NCBI GenBank assembly: GCA_002103105.1
Contig: DAAY01000007.1
Span: 246,627 to 310,626, forward strand
Direction: 5' to 3'
DNA length: 64,000 nt
DNA from: Candidatus Gastranaerophilales bacterium HUM_1
GTDB lineage: Bacteria; Cyanobacteriota; Vampirovibrionia; Gastranaerophilales; Gastranaerophilaceae
Shown: one piece after another, positions 15,653 to 25,163 of the stretch
How positions within the stretch are numbered: position 1 is the first letter of the stretch
Layout: every line of letters starts with the position of its first letter
Program-made: the position numbers and the translations under genes
The notes under the pieces: generated by a model
Database searches by the model: none
Told to the model about the DNA's origin: nothing
What the model saw: only the letters and a program-made list of their open reading frames with translations

Positions 15653-16876
15653 TTGAATAAAAATTTTTGGATTGTAATTGTTACCACATTGATACTTTTA
15701 ACCAGTATATTCTTTGTTTTTTCAAAAAAACAAGAGAATAATGAAGTTGTTTTCTGGACTCTCCAAATGAATGATTTTGCACCATATATAAATGGCGTTA
15801 TAAAAGAATTTGAAGCCGAAAACCCTAACATTAAAATTAAATGGGTAGATGTACCTTTTTCTGAGGGAGAAAAAAGAACTTTAGCTTCAGTTCTCAGTGA
15901 TAATCCTCCAGATTTGGTTAACCTTAATCCTGATTTTTCTTCTACTCTTGCACACAAAGGAGCTTTGCAAGAAATTCCGCAAGAAAAAACTACCCAATTT
16001 AACCAAGAAATTCTTAATTCCTTGAAAACCAATGGAAAAATATACTCAATTCCTTGGTATGCAACAAGTGCAATCACTATTTATAACAAAAAACTTCTTA
16101 ATAAAGCACAAATCACAATTCCGCAAACTTACGATGAAATAAAAAACTTCGCACCCCAAGTAAGAAAAAATACTGGAGCATATATTTTCTTGCCAAATAT
16201 AACAGAAAATGACACAATGCTAAAAATATTAAACAAGTATGGATGTGCAAATTCAACCGCAATAAATTCAAAAAAATCAGTTGAAGTATTTGATAAATTT
16301 CGTACAATGTATTCAAAAGATTTAATCCCAAAAGAAACTGTAACAATGACACTCCAAGAAGCACTCGAAAAATATATGTCTGAAAATATACTTCTTATAG
16401 GAGCTGGAGCAAACTTTTTAAACATGATAAAAGAAAATGCTCCATCAACATATGCAAATACAGACATTGCACCACAAATCACAGGAGAACTTGGGCAAAA
16501 TGATTTTTCTTTGATGAATTTTGTTATTCCATCTCGAGCAAAACACAAAGATGAAGCCTTACAATTTGCACTATTTTTAACAAATGATAAAAATCAACTT
16601 GAACTCGCAAAACTAACCAATGTTCTTGCTGTTAATCAAAAAACACTTCAGAATAATTTTTACACAAAATACGACAGCAATGATTTAATGTCAAAAGCAA
16701 GAGTAATCAGTGCAAAACAATTAAACAAAGTTCAACCAGTATTCAAAACTCAAAAAGGACAAAAAGATATTAATAACATCGTAAATGCCGCAGTTCAAGA
16801 AATTCTACTGGGGAAGGATGATACGTCAAAAGTTTTAAACAAAGTTTCCAAAGATTGGAAAGCCATAGAAGATTAA
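15653..16876 (+). CDS. ABC-type sugar solute-binding protein (family 1)
   Basis: A 407-residue protein with an N-terminal hydrophobic signal or anchor (residues 5-25) and the family 1 extracellular binding-protein fold: E-V-V-F-W-T-L, I-K-E-F-E-A-E-N-P-N-I-K-I-K, and P-P-D-L-V-N near residue 85. No lipobox Cys is visible. The start is TTG at 15653, preceded by AAAGGAA at a suitable distance. No ABC permease or ATPase gene is in the window, so the transporter it serves must lie elsewhere. The alcohol dehydrogenase gene follows after 24 bases and is probably co-transcribed. Confidence 0.8.
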   Translation: MNKNFWIVIVTTLILLTSIFFVFSKKQENNEVVFWTLQMNDFAPYINGVIKEFEAENPNIKIKWVDVPFSEGEKRTLASVLSDNPPDLVNLNPDFSSTLAHKGALQEIPQEKTTQFNQEILNSLKTNGKIYSIPWYATSAITIYNKKLLNKAQITIPQTYDEIKNFAPQVRKNTGAYIFLPNITENDTMLKILNKYGCANSTAINSKKSVEVFDKFRTMYSKDLIPKETVTMTLQEALEKYMSENILLIGAGANFLNMIKENAPSTYANTDIAPQITGELGQNDFSLMNFVIPSRAKHKDEALQFALFLTNDKNQLELAKLTNVLAVNQKTLQNNFYTKYDSNDLMSKARVISAKQLNKVQPVFKTQKGQKDINNIVNAAVQEILLGKDDTSKVLNKVSKDWKAIED

Positions 16877-16900
16877 AATAAAAAAAGGAGAGATAAATAA

Positions 16901-17872
16901 ATGAAAGCAGTAGTATTCACAAAAGATAACGAATTAAAATTGGTAAATGATTACCAAAAACCAATTCCTAAAAAAGGAGAAGCACTTGTTCGAGTGACAT
17001 TAGCGGGAATTTGTAATACAGATTATGAAATCACAAAAGGATACATGGGGTACGATGGAATTCTTGGTCACGAAGCCGTTGGGGTAGTTGAAGAAGTAAA
17101 TGGAGAAGACAAATCACTAGTTGGCAAACGAGTTGTTCCAGAAATTAGCTATGGTTGCAAAGATCCAAATTGCCCATGGTGTGCAGAAAAATTATATCGA
17201 CACTGCCCAGATAGACACACTCTTGGGATTTTCCGAAAAGACGGTGTTTTTGCAGAATATTTTACAATGCCAACAGAAGTGCTTTTTGAAGTACCTGAAA
17301 ACGTACCAGATTGCCAAGCAGTCTTTGTTGAACCACTTGCAGCTGCGTTAGAAATCACAGAACAACATCACATCAAACCATTTGAAAAAGTTGTAGTTCT
17401 AGGCGATGGAAAACTTGGTTTAATCACTGCTTTGGCACTTAATGCTCAAAATACTGATGTAACATTAGTTGGGAAACACCAAAACAAACTTGATATTGCA
17501 AAAGCTCAAGGGGTTGAAACTTCATTATTAAATGATTTCCCAATCGAGAAAAAATACGATGTTGTTGTAGAAGCAACAGGTTCAATTTCTGGCTTTGAAA
17601 CAGCTTTAGCATTAACAAAACCACGTGGTGTTTTAGTTTTAAAAAGTACTGTTGCAGCATCAAAAGAATTCAACTTAGCTCCAATTGTTATTGATGAAAT
17701 AACAGTTCTTGGATCACGTTGCGGACAATTCCCAGCAGCATTGAGAATGCTTAAATCAGAAAGAATTGATTTTTCTCCGCTAATTTCTGCAACATATTCA
17801 ATTGATAATGCACTAGAAGGATTTGAAAAGAATAAAGAAAAAGATACCCTAAAAGTTCTTTTAGAATTTTAA
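16901..17872 (+). CDS. Zinc-dependent alcohol dehydrogenase (MDR superfamily)
   Basis: A medium-chain dehydrogenase of 323 residues. The catalytic zinc ligands are visible: Cys in A-G-I-C-N-T-D and the His-Glu pair in L-G-H-E-A-V-G. The structural zinc lobe has four Cys in YGCKDPNCPWCAEKLYRHC. The Rossmann NAD(P) site is V-V-V-L-G-D-G-K-L-G (about 165), where the usual G-x-G-x-x-G is changed to G-D-G-K-L-G. The substrate alcohol or sugar alcohol cannot be deduced. It follows a sugar-binding protein gene, which makes a polyol or sugar substrate possible. AAAGGAGAG precedes the ATG. Confidence 0.88.
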   Translation: MKAVVFTKDNELKLVNDYQKPIPKKGEALVRVTLAGICNTDYEITKGYMGYDGILGHEAVGVVEEVNGEDKSLVGKRVVPEISYGCKDPNCPWCAEKLYRHCPDRHTLGIFRKDGVFAEYFTMPTEVLFEVPENVPDCQAVFVEPLAAALEITEQHHIKPFEKVVVLGDGKLGLITALALNAQNTDVTLVGKHQNKLDIAKAQGVETSLLNDFPIEKKYDVVVEATGSISGFETALALTKPRGVLVLKSTVAASKEFNLAPIVIDEITVLGSRCGQFPAALRMLKSERIDFSPLISATYSIDNALEGFEKNKEKDTLKVLLEF

Positions 17873-17893
17873 TAACTATTATAATTAAACCAT

Positions 17894-17922
17894 AAAGGGA
17901 CATGCGTATTGCATGCCCCTTT
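17894..17922. terminator. Intrinsic terminator after the alcohol dehydrogenase gene
   Basis: AAAGGG-A-CATGC (17894-17905) pairs with GCATG-C-CCCTTT (17911-17922) with one mismatch and a 5-base loop. A T-rich run follows on the plus strand. The minus-strand gene at 17952 ends 30 bases away and may use the same hairpin. Confidence 0.75.
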
Positions 17923-17951
17923 TATTTATTCTGAGAATAGATTACTAATTT

Positions 17952-18842
17952 TTACCAATTTGCTAATTGAAATAAAATCAACCCCACTGTTGAGGCTTCT
18001 GTTTCCCCAACGCCATCAATTGCAAACATTTGACCATTTTTTGTATTTATAACACAAAATTCATGGCATGAATTATTAAAATCTATATCAGCTTGAGCAT
18101 CTTCTTGAGAAGAGAAAGTTTTCATTCCAGAAGCTTCTGCTGCATAAAAATTAAAAACTGATGACATAGTAGAACTATTTTTGATAGGCTCCAGAGCTTT
18201 TTCAAAAACTTGAGCATAAGGACAATCCGCACCTGTAAAATAGATTACTAATTTTTTACCATCAAAATAATCTTTAATTTCACTTCGAGATTTCAAATAA
18301 TCCAAAGTTTCTGGTTTTATCGTTGAGAATGAATAATTTATATCCTTAGAAACACTGATAGTTGGGTATTCAGAGGACTTTTCAAGTTTTTTTGCTTGTC
18401 TTGCTTGGGCTTTTTTACGAGCTTTAAACGCAGGATTTGCAGCCAAAGACATACCAAATAACATCACGATAAAAGTCAAACTAAAGTTTAAAATTATACT
18501 TGCAGCAATTGATGCCCCTACCCAATTTCGTTGGACTTTTCTAAAATGTTCTAGATTTTTCCATTTTTTAGTCCCATAATAAGCCCATTCATTACCCTTT
18601 TTCCCAATATATATTTCCAAAAGAAGAAAAAGAATACCGAAAACAAATCCCAAAAAGAATTGTCCAACAATAAAGAACAATACTTGGATAAGAAATACTG
18701 GCCATATATCACGCCATGCACCATTAAATATAGCCCATATCCAACCTAAGAAAAAAGCACCCCAGTTAAAATGCTCCAACTCCGCATTTATGTCACTCAT
18801 GGAATCTCCATTCACTTTTTGTTCTTCTTCTCCGTAAAACAT
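17952..18842 (-). CDS. Membrane protein with C-terminal thioredoxin-like domain
   Basis: The first half (residues 24-132) has Trp-rich F-N-W-G-A-F-F-L-G-W-I-W-A, which resembles the N-terminal part of DUF2628-type small membrane proteins, and about three membrane helices. A basic linker (K-A-R-K-K-A-Q-A-R-Q) leads to a soluble domain (about 190-296) with V-I-Y-F-T-G-A-D-C-P (Cys207) at the end of a strand, like the active site of thioredoxin folds but with no C-x-x-C. A second Cys pair (259 and 263) precedes V-I-N. The same C-terminal domain occurs in the protein at 29600-30142. A redox or disulfide role is only a guess. Confidence 0.6.
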   Translation of the reverse strand: MFYGEEEQKVNGDSMSDINAELEHFNWGAFFLGWIWAIFNGAWRDIWPVFLIQVLFFIVGQFFLGFVFGILFLLLEIYIGKKGNEWAYYGTKKWKNLEHFRKVQRNWVGASIAASIILNFSLTFIVMLFGMSLAANPAFKARKKAQARQAKKLEKSSEYPTISVSKDINYSFSTIKPETLDYLKSRSEIKDYFDGKKLVIYFTGADCPYAQVFEKALEPIKNSSTMSSVFNFYAAEASGMKTFSSQEDAQADIDFNNSCHEFCVINTKNGQMFAIDGVGETEASTVGLILFQLANW

Positions 18843-18879
18843 AATCCATTACCATCCTAAAATTATAAAGACTTGGAGA

Positions 18880-18908
18880 GTATAACACTTATACGCAAAC
18901 AATGTCAA
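18880..18908 (-). promoter_or_regulatory. Promoter of the membrane/thioredoxin-like gene
   Basis: Minus-strand TTGACA (plus 18903-18908), 17 bases, TTATAC (plus 18880-18885). It lies just beyond the terminator of the ribosomal operon. Confidence 0.65.
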
Positions 18909-18912
18909 TACA

Positions 18913-18940
18913 AAAAGAGCGGTAGTAGTACCGCTCTTTT
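18913..18940 (-). terminator. Terminator of the ribosomal protein operon
   Basis: A perfect 12-bp stem (18913-18924 with 18929-18940) with a 4-base loop and A/T-rich tails, placed 35 bases after the rpsN stop. It ends the S10-spc transcript before rpsH would normally appear. Confidence 0.85.
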
Positions 18941-18975
18941 AAAATTTATTAACTCAGAATAATAGCTTAAACAAA

Positions 18976-19182
18976 CTACCAGCTTGCTTTTGTTACACCA
19001 GGCAACAAACCTTGGTGAGCCATTTTTCTTAAACAGATTCTGCACAAACCGAAATCTCTATGAAAACCGTGAGGTCTACCACAAATACTGCATCTGTTGT
19101 GTAGTCTTACTGTTGGGTATTTTCCGGCAGCAGCAAGTTTTTCTCGTCTAAGTTCTTTGTTAATCATCGCTTTCTTAGCCAT
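18976..19182 (-). CDS. rpsN: 30S ribosomal protein S14, zinc-binding type
   Basis: A 68-residue S14 with two C-x-x-C zinc motifs, C-S-I-C-G-R-P-H and C-R-I-C-L-R, and the family ending [11 protein letters not shown]. This is the short type Z (Zn-dependent) form, a few residues longer than the usual 61. It is the last gene before the operon terminator. AGGAGAAATTC precedes the ATG. Confidence 0.96.
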   Translation of the reverse strand: MAKKAMINKELRREKLAAAGKYPTVRLHNRCSICGRPHGFHRDFGLCRICLRKMAHQGLLPGVTKASW

Positions 19183-19201
19183 GAATTTCTCCTATCTGTA
19201 C

Positions 19202-19762
19202 TTATTGTTTGTGACTACCTTTGAATGGCATTCCGAGAAGTCTTAACAATTCTCTTGCCTCTTCATCTGTTTCAGCAGTTGTGATAACTGAAACGTTCAT
19301 ACCCTTAACTAAATCTACTTCTTCATAAGTGATTTCAGGGAACAATGCTTGTTCTTTCAAGCCTAATGTATAGTTTCCTCTTCCATCGAAACTTTTTGGG
19401 CTGATACCACGGAAGTCTCTGATTCTTGGAAGAACTACGCAAATTAATTTTTGCAAGAAATCATACATTCTTTCGCCACGCAATGTTGCCATTGCTCCAA
19501 CTGGCATTCCTTCTCTCAATTTGTATGAAGCGATTGATTTTTTAGCTTTTGTAACTACTGCGTGTTGTCCAGCAATTTTTGTTAATTGAGCTTCAATTGC
19601 TTCTGCAATTTTTGAGTTGTGTGAAGCTTCACCAACACCCATGTTCAAAACGATTTTTACTAATTTTGGAACTTGGTGATCGTTTTTGTAGCCAAACTTT
19701 TCTTTCAAAGCTGGAACTACGTCTTCAGTGTATTTTGTTTTTAAGTTTTTTGTTACTGTCAT
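19202..19762 (-). CDS. rplE: 50S ribosomal protein L5
   Basis: L5 (186 residues) binds 5S rRNA in the central protuberance. The conserved P-K-(L)[24 protein letters not shown] and [16 protein letters not shown] segments are present, and length is normal. It lies between rplX and rpsN in the standard order. Confidence 0.97.
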   Translation of the reverse strand: MTVTKNLKTKYTEDVVPALKEKFGYKNDHQVPKLVKIVLNMGVGEASHNSKIAEAIEAQLTKIAGQHAVVTKAKKSIASYKLREGMPVGAMATLRGERMYDFLQKLICVVLPRIRDFRGISPKSFDGRGNYTLGLKEQALFPEITYEEVDLVKGMNVSVITTAETDEEARELLRLLGMPFKGSHKQ

Positions 19763-19809
19763 TTTTCTTTTCCTTTACTATTGGTATTAATGTCGCAACG
19801 AGTTGCACA

Positions 19810-20148
19810 TTAAGCATCTAGTTGTTCACCGCATTTTTTGCAAACACGAACTTTTTTGCCATCGATAACTTTCATTTCTACTCTTGTAGCTTTTTCGCAA
19901 GCTGGGCAAACAATCATTACATTTGAAGAATCCAATGGAGCTTCTAATTTGATAAGTCCGCCTTGAATACCTGCAGCTGGTTGAGGTTTTTGAGCTTTAG
20001 TAACCATGTTAGCACCTTCAACAACTACTTTGCCTTTTACGGTGTCAACTTTTTTTACGTTACCGATTTTTCCTTTGTCTTTACCTGCAATAACTACGAC
20101 TCTGTCGCTAGTTTTTACATGCAAGCTTTTTTTATCTTTGTTAGTCAT
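19810..20148 (-). CDS. rplX: 50S ribosomal protein L24
   Basis: L24 starts assembly of the large subunit by binding 23S rRNA. A KOW motif (V-V-V-I-A-G-K-D-K-G-K-I-G) is followed by a C-terminal zinc-ribbon-like pair, C-P-A-C and C-K-K-C, known in many bacterial L24 proteins. The ATG at 20148 was chosen over one 66 bases upstream because CAGGAG precedes it and the family begins here with a short basic segment; this gives 112 residues. Confidence 0.94.
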   Translation of the reverse strand: MTNKDKKSLHVKTSDRVVVIAGKDKGKIGNVKKVDTVKGKVVVEGANMVTKAQKPQPAAGIQGGLIKLEAPLDSSNVMIVCPACEKATRVEMKVIDGKKVRVCKKCGEQLDA

Positions 20149-20270
20149 TTTTTTCTCCTGGTTATTAACTTTCATGGACTGACCTTGTCGGCCTATTACA
20201 TGTTCCACCCTCAAAAGTTTTCACTTAATCGGGGTAATCTACTTCTAAACTCACTTACATTCATTAAGAA

Positions 20271-20639
20271 CTAGATTACTTCCGGTGCAAGAGAAACGAT
20301 CTTCATATAACCTTTGTCTCTTAATTCACGAGCAACAGATCCGAAAACACGTGTACCTCTTGGGTTGCCGTCTTTATTGATAATAACCGCTGCGTTTTCA
20401 TCAAATCTGATAACTGAACCATCATTACGTTTGATGTCTGCTTTAGTTCTTACAATAACTGCACGTACAACTTCACCTTTTTTCACAGCCATATTAGGAG
20501 TCGCATCTTTTACAGAAGCAGTGATTTCATCACCTACTGCTGCAAATTTTTTATTTGAGCTTCCCATAACACGGATACATAACAATTGTTTTGCACCTGT
20601 GTTATCTGCTACTTCTAGTCTTGTTTCTTGTTGTATCAT
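20271..20639 (-). CDS. rplN: 50S ribosomal protein L14
   Basis: The 122-residue protein starts [17 protein letters not shown], the invariant N-terminus of L14, and has the [14 protein letters not shown] segment near the end. L14 sits at the subunit interface near L19. AAAGGAAAG precedes the ATG. The spacer before it holds a nested hairpin (20707-20745). Confidence 0.98.
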   Translation of the reverse strand: MIQQETRLEVADNTGAKQLLCIRVMGSSNKKFAAVGDEITASVKDATPNMAVKKGEVVRAVIVRTKADIKRNDGSVIRFDENAAVIINKDGNPRGTRVFGSVARELRDKGYMKIVSLAPEVI

Positions 20640-20706
20640 TTTTCTTTCCTTTTAGTATTTTAATCTACTACGCTTGCCTCTCATTACTCTTTGGTAATGC
20701 TGCATT

Positions 20707-20745
20707 CTATCTTAGAAATCCCGAAAAGGGTTCGGGCTAAGATAG
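20707..20745 (-). other. Nested hairpin in the rpsQ-rplN spacer
   Basis: Outer arms CTATCTTAG (20707-20715) and CTAAGATAG (20737-20745) form a perfect 9-bp stem enclosing a second stem CCCGAA/TTCGGG (20720-20725 with 20731-20736). There is no T-run on the minus strand, so it is not a usual terminator. It may stabilise, process or regulate the message. Confidence 0.6.
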
Positions 20746-20761
20746 CCCGTGTTTCCACAAA

Positions 20762-21007
20762 CTATCTAGCTTTTTCAACTACTTCTGCTACTGCCCAACG
20801 TTTATCTTTTGACATTGGTTTTGCTTCAACAATTCTAACAATGTCGCCGATATTGCAAACGTTTTCAGCATCATGTGCTTTGTAGTGTTTATTAGATTCC
20901 ATAATTTTTTTGTATCTAGGATGTGGCTCATAATCAGCAACTTTAACAACTACTGTTTTGTCCATTTTATTACTAACTACAATTCCTTGTTTTTCTTTTT
21001 TAGGCAT
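20762..21007 (-). CDS. rpsQ: 30S ribosomal protein S17
   Basis: An 81-residue S17 that binds the 5' domain of 16S rRNA. G-I-V-V-S-N-K-M-D-K-T-V-V-V-K-V at the start and Y-K-K-I-M-x-x-N-K-H-Y-K-A-H-D are family hallmarks. It overlaps the end of rpmC by 8 bases, so translation is coupled. Confidence 0.97.
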   Translation of the reverse strand: MPKKEKQGIVVSNKMDKTVVVKVADYEPHPRYKKIMESNKHYKAHDAENVCNIGDIVRIVEAKPMSKDKRWAVAEVVEKAR

Positions 21008-21197
21008 TTTGTACCCCTTTTTCTGTTATTATTGTTTTTGCTTGAGCGATAAGTTTTTTAGTTTTAGAAATACTTGCTGTATTTTCTAACTTATGAGTAG
21101 ATAATTGCAATCTTGATTCTAATAATTGTTTTTTCCAATCAACAATCGCTGTTTGCAATTCTTCTACTGATTTTTCACGCATTTCACTTAATTTCAT
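21000..21197 (-). CDS. rpmC: 50S ribosomal protein L29
   Basis: A 65-residue, all-helical L29 with M-R-E-K-S-V-E-E-L at the start and Q-L-S-T-H-K-L-E-N-T in the second helix. It lies near the peptide exit tunnel. It sits between rplP and rpsQ in the standard order and overlaps rpsQ. The 74-base spacer before it holds a small GTCGA/TCGAC hairpin. Confidence 0.95.
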   Translation of the reverse strand: MKLSEMREKSVEELQTAIVDWKKQLLESRLQLSTHKLENTASISKTKKLIAQAKTIITEKGVQNA

Positions 21198-21271
21198 TAT
21201 TTATTTTCCTTTATCTTAATCCTTACCTTATACCGACCTGTCGAGGTTTCGACTTTTTGTTAAGGAAGAAC

Positions 21272-21694
21272 TTATTTTGCCTGTTCTCTTGGTTGTTCAA
21301 CAATCTTAACTTTGATAGGAAGTTTTTGTGCAGCCAATTCTAATGCGTTAACTGCAACACTTCTATCGAAGTAATCAAGTTCAAATAGAATTCTATTTGG
21401 TTTAACAACTGCTACCCAGTATTCTACGTTACCTTTACCAGAACCCATACGAGTTTCAGCAGGTTTTGCAGTAATTGGTTTATCTGGGAATATTTTAATC
21501 CAAACGTTACCGCCACGTTTGATTTCACGAGTCATTGCACGACGTGCAGCCTCGATTTGACGGCTGGTAATCCAACCTGGCTCTACGGCTTGAAGAGCGT
21601 ATTGACCGAATTCAAGTTTTGTACCTCTTGTTTCAGTACCTTTCATTCTGCCTTTCATCATTTTGCGGTATTTAGTCTTTTTAGGCTGTAACAT
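21272..21694 (-). CDS. rplP: 50S ribosomal protein L16
   Basis: A 140-residue L16 that contacts the A-site tRNA region. [19 protein letters not shown] at the start and [20 protein letters not shown] are diagnostic. The order rpsC-rplP-rpmC is standard. Complete length. Confidence 0.98.
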   Translation of the reverse strand: MLQPKKTKYRKMMKGRMKGTETRGTKLEFGQYALQAVEPGWITSRQIEAARRAMTREIKRGGNVWIKIFPDKPITAKPAETRMGSGKGNVEYWVAVVKPNRILFELDYFDRSVAVNALELAAQKLPIKVKIVEQPREQAK

Positions 21695-21723
21695 TATATT
21701 TTGCTCCTATTATTTTTTATACC

Positions 21724-22461
21724 TTACTTTGCATCTGATGTTGTTTCAACATTTCTGCCACGTCTTGGGCGTCTTGAACCCTTTTCAGAGTCCTTGCCAC
21801 TTTTTAATTTAACGTTTTTGTCTGCTTTTTCACCAGGCATTAAGTTACCTTTGAAAATCCAAACTTTTACGCCAATTTTACCCATAATTGTATCTGCTTC
21901 TGCAAAACCGAAATCTACATCTGCTCTTAATGTTTGAAGAGGAATTCTTCCTTCTTTAGCCCATTCAGAACGAGCAATTTCAGCTCCACCTAAACGACCT
22001 GATACCATAACTTTGATACCTTGAACACCAGATCTCATTGTTCTTTGCATAGCTTGTTTCATTGCACGACGGAATGCAATACGTTTTTCTAATTGTTGAG
22101 CAATATTTTCTGCAACTAATTGAGCATCTGCATCAATTCTTGCTACTTCAACTACGTTTATAATTACAGGTTTGCCAATGTATTTTGTTACTTCTTGACG
22201 AAGTTCATCAATACCTTGTCCGCCACGACCAACAACTATACCAGGTTTTGCTGTTACAACTGTGATTGTTGTGTTTTGTGCTTTTCTAGCGATCCAAATT
22301 TTAGATACACCAGCAGCGTATAGTTTTTTCTTTACGAATTTTCTAATTTTAGCATCTTCTGCTACAAATGTTTTGTAGTCTTTCCATTTTGCATACCAGG
22401 TGCTAGCCCAGTCTTGGATAATTCCTACTCTAAATCCGGTTGGATGTGTTTTTTGTCCCAT
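21724..22461 (-). CDS. rpsC: 30S ribosomal protein S3
   Basis: A 245-residue S3 with [18 protein letters not shown] at the start, a KH domain ([12 protein letters not shown], about residues 75-90) and the C-terminal S3 domain ([17 protein letters not shown]). A Lys/Arg/Ser-rich tail of about 30 residues extends the usual core. S3 lines the mRNA entry tunnel. Confidence 0.97.
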   Translation of the reverse strand: MGQKTHPTGFRVGIIQDWASTWYAKWKDYKTFVAEDAKIRKFVKKKLYAAGVSKIWIARKAQNTTITVVTAKPGIVVGRGGQGIDELRQEVTKYIGKPVIINVVEVARIDADAQLVAENIAQQLEKRIAFRRAMKQAMQRTMRSGVQGIKVMVSGRLGGAEIARSEWAKEGRIPLQTLRADVDFGFAEADTIMGKIGVKVWIFKGNLMPGEKADKNVKLKSGKDSEKGSRRPRRGRNVETTSDAK

Positions 22462-22473
22462 TTTATTACTTTC

Positions 22474-22812
22474 CTATTTTGTTGTATCACTAACTACTAA
22501 TGTAAGGTGTGATGTACGTTTCATTCTTGAATACATACGACCTTGTGCTCTTGTTCTTGCACGTTTGTATGTAACACTTTCATCAGCAAAGATTTGAGAA
22601 ATCTTTAATGATTCTGGAGCTACGCCATATTGTTCACGAGCATTCGCTACGGCAGCCTTCAAGTTCTTTTCAACTACTCTTGCTGCAAAATAAGGCATAA
22701 AACGTAACATATCTTGAGCTTCAACAACAGCTTTACCTCTAACTTCGTTGATTACTCTACGAAGTTTTCTAGCTGTCATTTTTATATCTGTTTGTTTTGC
22801 TTTTGCTTCCAT
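22474..22812 (-). CDS. rplV: 50S ribosomal protein L22
   Basis: A 112-residue L22 whose hairpin reaches the exit tunnel: M-T-A-R-K-L-R-R-V-I-N-E-V-R-G-K near the start and R-A-R-T-R-A-Q-G-R-M-Y-S-R-M-K-R-T-S-H-L near the end. It lies between rpsS and rpsC, with a 12-base gap to rpsC. Confidence 0.97.
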   Translation of the reverse strand: MEAKAKQTDIKMTARKLRRVINEVRGKAVVEAQDMLRFMPYFAARVVEKNLKAAVANAREQYGVAPESLKISQIFADESVTYKRARTRAQGRMYSRMKRTSHLTLVVSDTTK

Positions 22813-22857
22813 TTTAATTATCCTTTATTTAATAAATATCACTTTGGGATTTACTTA

Positions 22858-23139
22858 CTAACCTCTTTTTGCAGTTTTATCAGAACCTGCGTGACCTTTG
22901 AATAGTCTTGTTGGAGCGAATTCACCTAATTTGTGTCCAACCATTTGTTCTGTAATATAAACAGGTACGTGAGTTTTACCGTTGTGTACAGCAATTGTAT
23001 GGTTTAACATATCAGGTACTATCATTGATGCTCTTGACCAAGTTTTGATAACTTTCTTTTCAGAGTTAGCATTCATTTTGTCTATTTTCTTTTGTAGAGC
23101 TTCTTCTACATATGCACCTTTTTTTAATGAACGTGCCAT
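22858..23139 (-). CDS. rpsS: 30S ribosomal protein S19
   Basis: A 93-residue S19 starting [19 protein letters not shown], with [22 protein letters not shown] and [11 protein letters not shown]. It forms part of the small-subunit head. Complete and in standard order after rplB. Confidence 0.98.
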   Translation of the reverse strand: MARSLKKGAYVEEALQKKIDKMNANSEKKVIKTWSRASMIVPDMLNHTIAVHNGKTHVPVYITEQMVGHKLGEFAPTRLFKGHAGSDKTAKRG

Positions 23140-23214
23140 TTATTTCTCCTTTTACTTTTTTGTGAATTTGGGAAAGGGAGGAAAGTGATTTCTCACTTTT
23201 TCCCTCTACCTTAA

Positions 23215-24048
23215 TTATCTAGATTTTTTTCTTCTTCTAACGATTAACTTATCAGAAGCTTTACCCTTCTTACGAGTTTTGTAACCAAGTGCTGGTTTAC
23301 CCCAAGGTGTTTTAGGGTTTCCACCAGGACCAGTTTTACCTTCACCACCACCGTGAGGGTGATCGCAAGGGTTCATAGTTACACCACGTACAGTTGGTCT
23401 GATACCTAAGTAACGTTTTCTACCAGCTTTACCGATTGATAAGTTTTTGAATTCTGAGTTACCTAACATACCGATTGTAGCCATACATTCTTTTCTTACC
23501 ATTCTCATTTCTGAAGATGGAAGTTTGATTGTTACATAGTTACCTTCTTTAGCCATTACTTGAGCTGCATTACCAGCTGCTCTAACCATAACTCCGCCAC
23601 GACCTGGGTTTAATTCGATGTTGTGAACAATTGTACCTAATGGAATAAGTTCTAATGGAAGAGCGTTACCAGTTTGAACTGGAGCTTCTGGACCACTAAC
23701 AATTACATCACCAACATTCAAACCTTCTGGAGTTAGAATGTATCTTTTTTCACCATCTGCATAGAAGCATAGTGAAATTCTTACGTTTCTGTTCGGATCG
23801 TATTCAATAGTTTTAACTGTTGCAGGTACGCCGAATTTTTCTCTTTTGAAATCGATTACACGGTAAGTTCTTTTTACACCGCCACCTTTATGACGACATG
23901 TAATTCTACCTGTATTATTTCTTCCTGCTGTTTTATTCAATGATTTTAACAATGATTTTTCAGGAGTTGATGTAGTGACTTCTTGGTAATCACTTTTTGT
24001 CATGCCTCTTTGTCCTGGAGACGTAGGATTAATTTTTCTGATTGCCAT
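23215..24048 (-). CDS. rplB: 50S ribosomal protein L2
   Basis: A 277-residue L2, needed for subunit joining and peptidyl transfer. [16 protein letters not shown] near the start and the invariant loop [13 protein letters not shown] (about residues 226-238), with the functionally important His, are present. Complete. Confidence 0.98.
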   Translation of the reverse strand: MAIRKINPTSPGQRGMTKSDYQEVTTSTPEKSLLKSLNKTAGRNNTGRITCRHKGGGVKRTYRVIDFKREKFGVPATVKTIEYDPNRNVRISLCFYADGEKRYILTPEGLNVGDVIVSGPEAPVQTGNALPLELIPLGTIVHNIELNPGRGGVMVRAAGNAAQVMAKEGNYVTIKLPSSEMRMVRKECMATIGMLGNSEFKNLSIGKAGRKRYLGIRPTVRGVTMNPCDHPHGGGEGKTGPGGNPKTPWGKPALGYKTRKKGKASDKLIVRRRKKSR

Positions 24049-24126
24049 TATTATTTTTCTCCTTTTGTTGGCTTTATCTTACTACTTTAGGGACATATGC
24101 CTTTTCGCCCCTCGTGAATTCTTGGA

Positions 24127-24423
24127 TTAAACTCCTACGAATTCGATTGGTTCGCCTTCGATTGTTACGATGGCTTTTTTAGAAGAATCAGTTCTTCCGA
24201 ATTTATATCCCATTCTTTTTTCGTGAGATGGCATATATACTGTTCTTACTTTTGTAACTTTTCTTCCTGGAAAAGCTAATTCAACAGCTTTAGCAATTTC
24301 AATTTTAGTTGCATCTTTTTTTACTTCGAAAGTATATTGTGCATTTTCTGTTGCTGCCACTGATTTTTCTGTAATTAATGATTTTTTAATTACGTCGTAT
24401 AGTCTTTCTGTTTCTTTACTCAT
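24127..24423 (-). CDS. rplW: 50S ribosomal protein L23
   Basis: A 98-residue L23, the docking site for trigger factor and SRP at the tunnel exit. V-I-K-K-S-L-I-T-E-K-S near residue 11 and Y-T-F-E-V-K-x-D-A-T-K-I-E-I are typical. Its start codon overlaps the last base of rplD (shared position 24423), so translation is coupled. Confidence 0.96.
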   Translation of the reverse strand: MSKETERLYDVIKKSLITEKSVAATENAQYTFEVKKDATKIEIAKAVELAFPGRKVTKVRTVYMPSHEKRMGYKFGRTDSSKKAIVTIEGEPIEFVGV

Positions 24424-25049
24424 TATTGTAACCTTTCTGTAATTTCATTTACAGCAGATTCAGTCATAACAACAAAATCAGCTTCCAATAAATCTTTCAC
24501 ATTTAAGTTTGTTGGTAATAAAAGTTTTACGCTTGGGATATTTCTAGCTGATAATTCAAGATTTTTGTTTTCTTCAGCTTTGAAATCTGCTACAACTAAA
24601 ACTTTACCGTTTACGTTCAATGATTTTAATGCACTAACCATCAATTTTGTTTTTGGTTCAGCAATTGTTGAGAAATCTTTTACTACAACAATTTGAGCTT
24701 CTCTAGCTGACAAAGCAGATCTTAATGCTAATTGTCTAGCTTTTTGAGGCATGTTGAAAGCATAACTTCTTGGTTTTGGTCCAAAGATTACACCACCACC
24801 AGCGAACAATGGTGAACGAAGAGAACCAGCTCTTGCTCTACCAGTACCTTTTTGTTTCCAAGGTTTTCTTCCGCCACCAGCAACTTCTGCTCTTGTTTTA
24901 GCACAAGCACTGCCTTGACGAGCATTGTTCAATTGTCTTCTTAATGCTAAGTGCATTACGTGTAAATTAGGTTCAACACCGAAAACACTTTTTTCTAATG
25001 TGATTTCGCCTAATTTTTCTCCATTTGTACTTAATATTTCTTTTGACAT
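24423..25049 (-). CDS. rplD: 50S ribosomal protein L4
   Basis: A 208-residue L4 with the tunnel loop G-G-G-R-K-P-W-K-Q-K-G-T-G-R-A-R-A-G-S (about 56-74). In E. coli L4 also represses its own operon; whether it does so here is unknown. It is followed directly by rplW. Confidence 0.97.
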   Translation of the reverse strand: MSKEILSTNGEKLGEITLEKSVFGVEPNLHVMHLALRRQLNNARQGSACAKTRAEVAGGGRKPWKQKGTGRARAGSLRSPLFAGGGVIFGPKPRSYAFNMPQKARQLALRSALSAREAQIVVVKDFSTIAEPKTKLMVSALKSLNVNGKVLVVADFKAEENKNLELSARNIPSVKLLLPTNLNVKDLLEADFVVMTESAVNEITERLQ

Positions 25050-25163
25050 TTTAATTTTCCTTTTAATTAACTATTTTCCGTTTAAGACTGCTTACCGCTT
25101 GCATATTTGCTTTATTTGGCACGACCAGCCGATTTTTAAGACTTGTCCTTGTCTATTATTAGC

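Noticed and set aside
15613..16077. Minus-strand frame of 154 residues opposite the solute-binding protein
   Set aside because: Shadow of the plus-strand gene; composition reflects the complementary codons.
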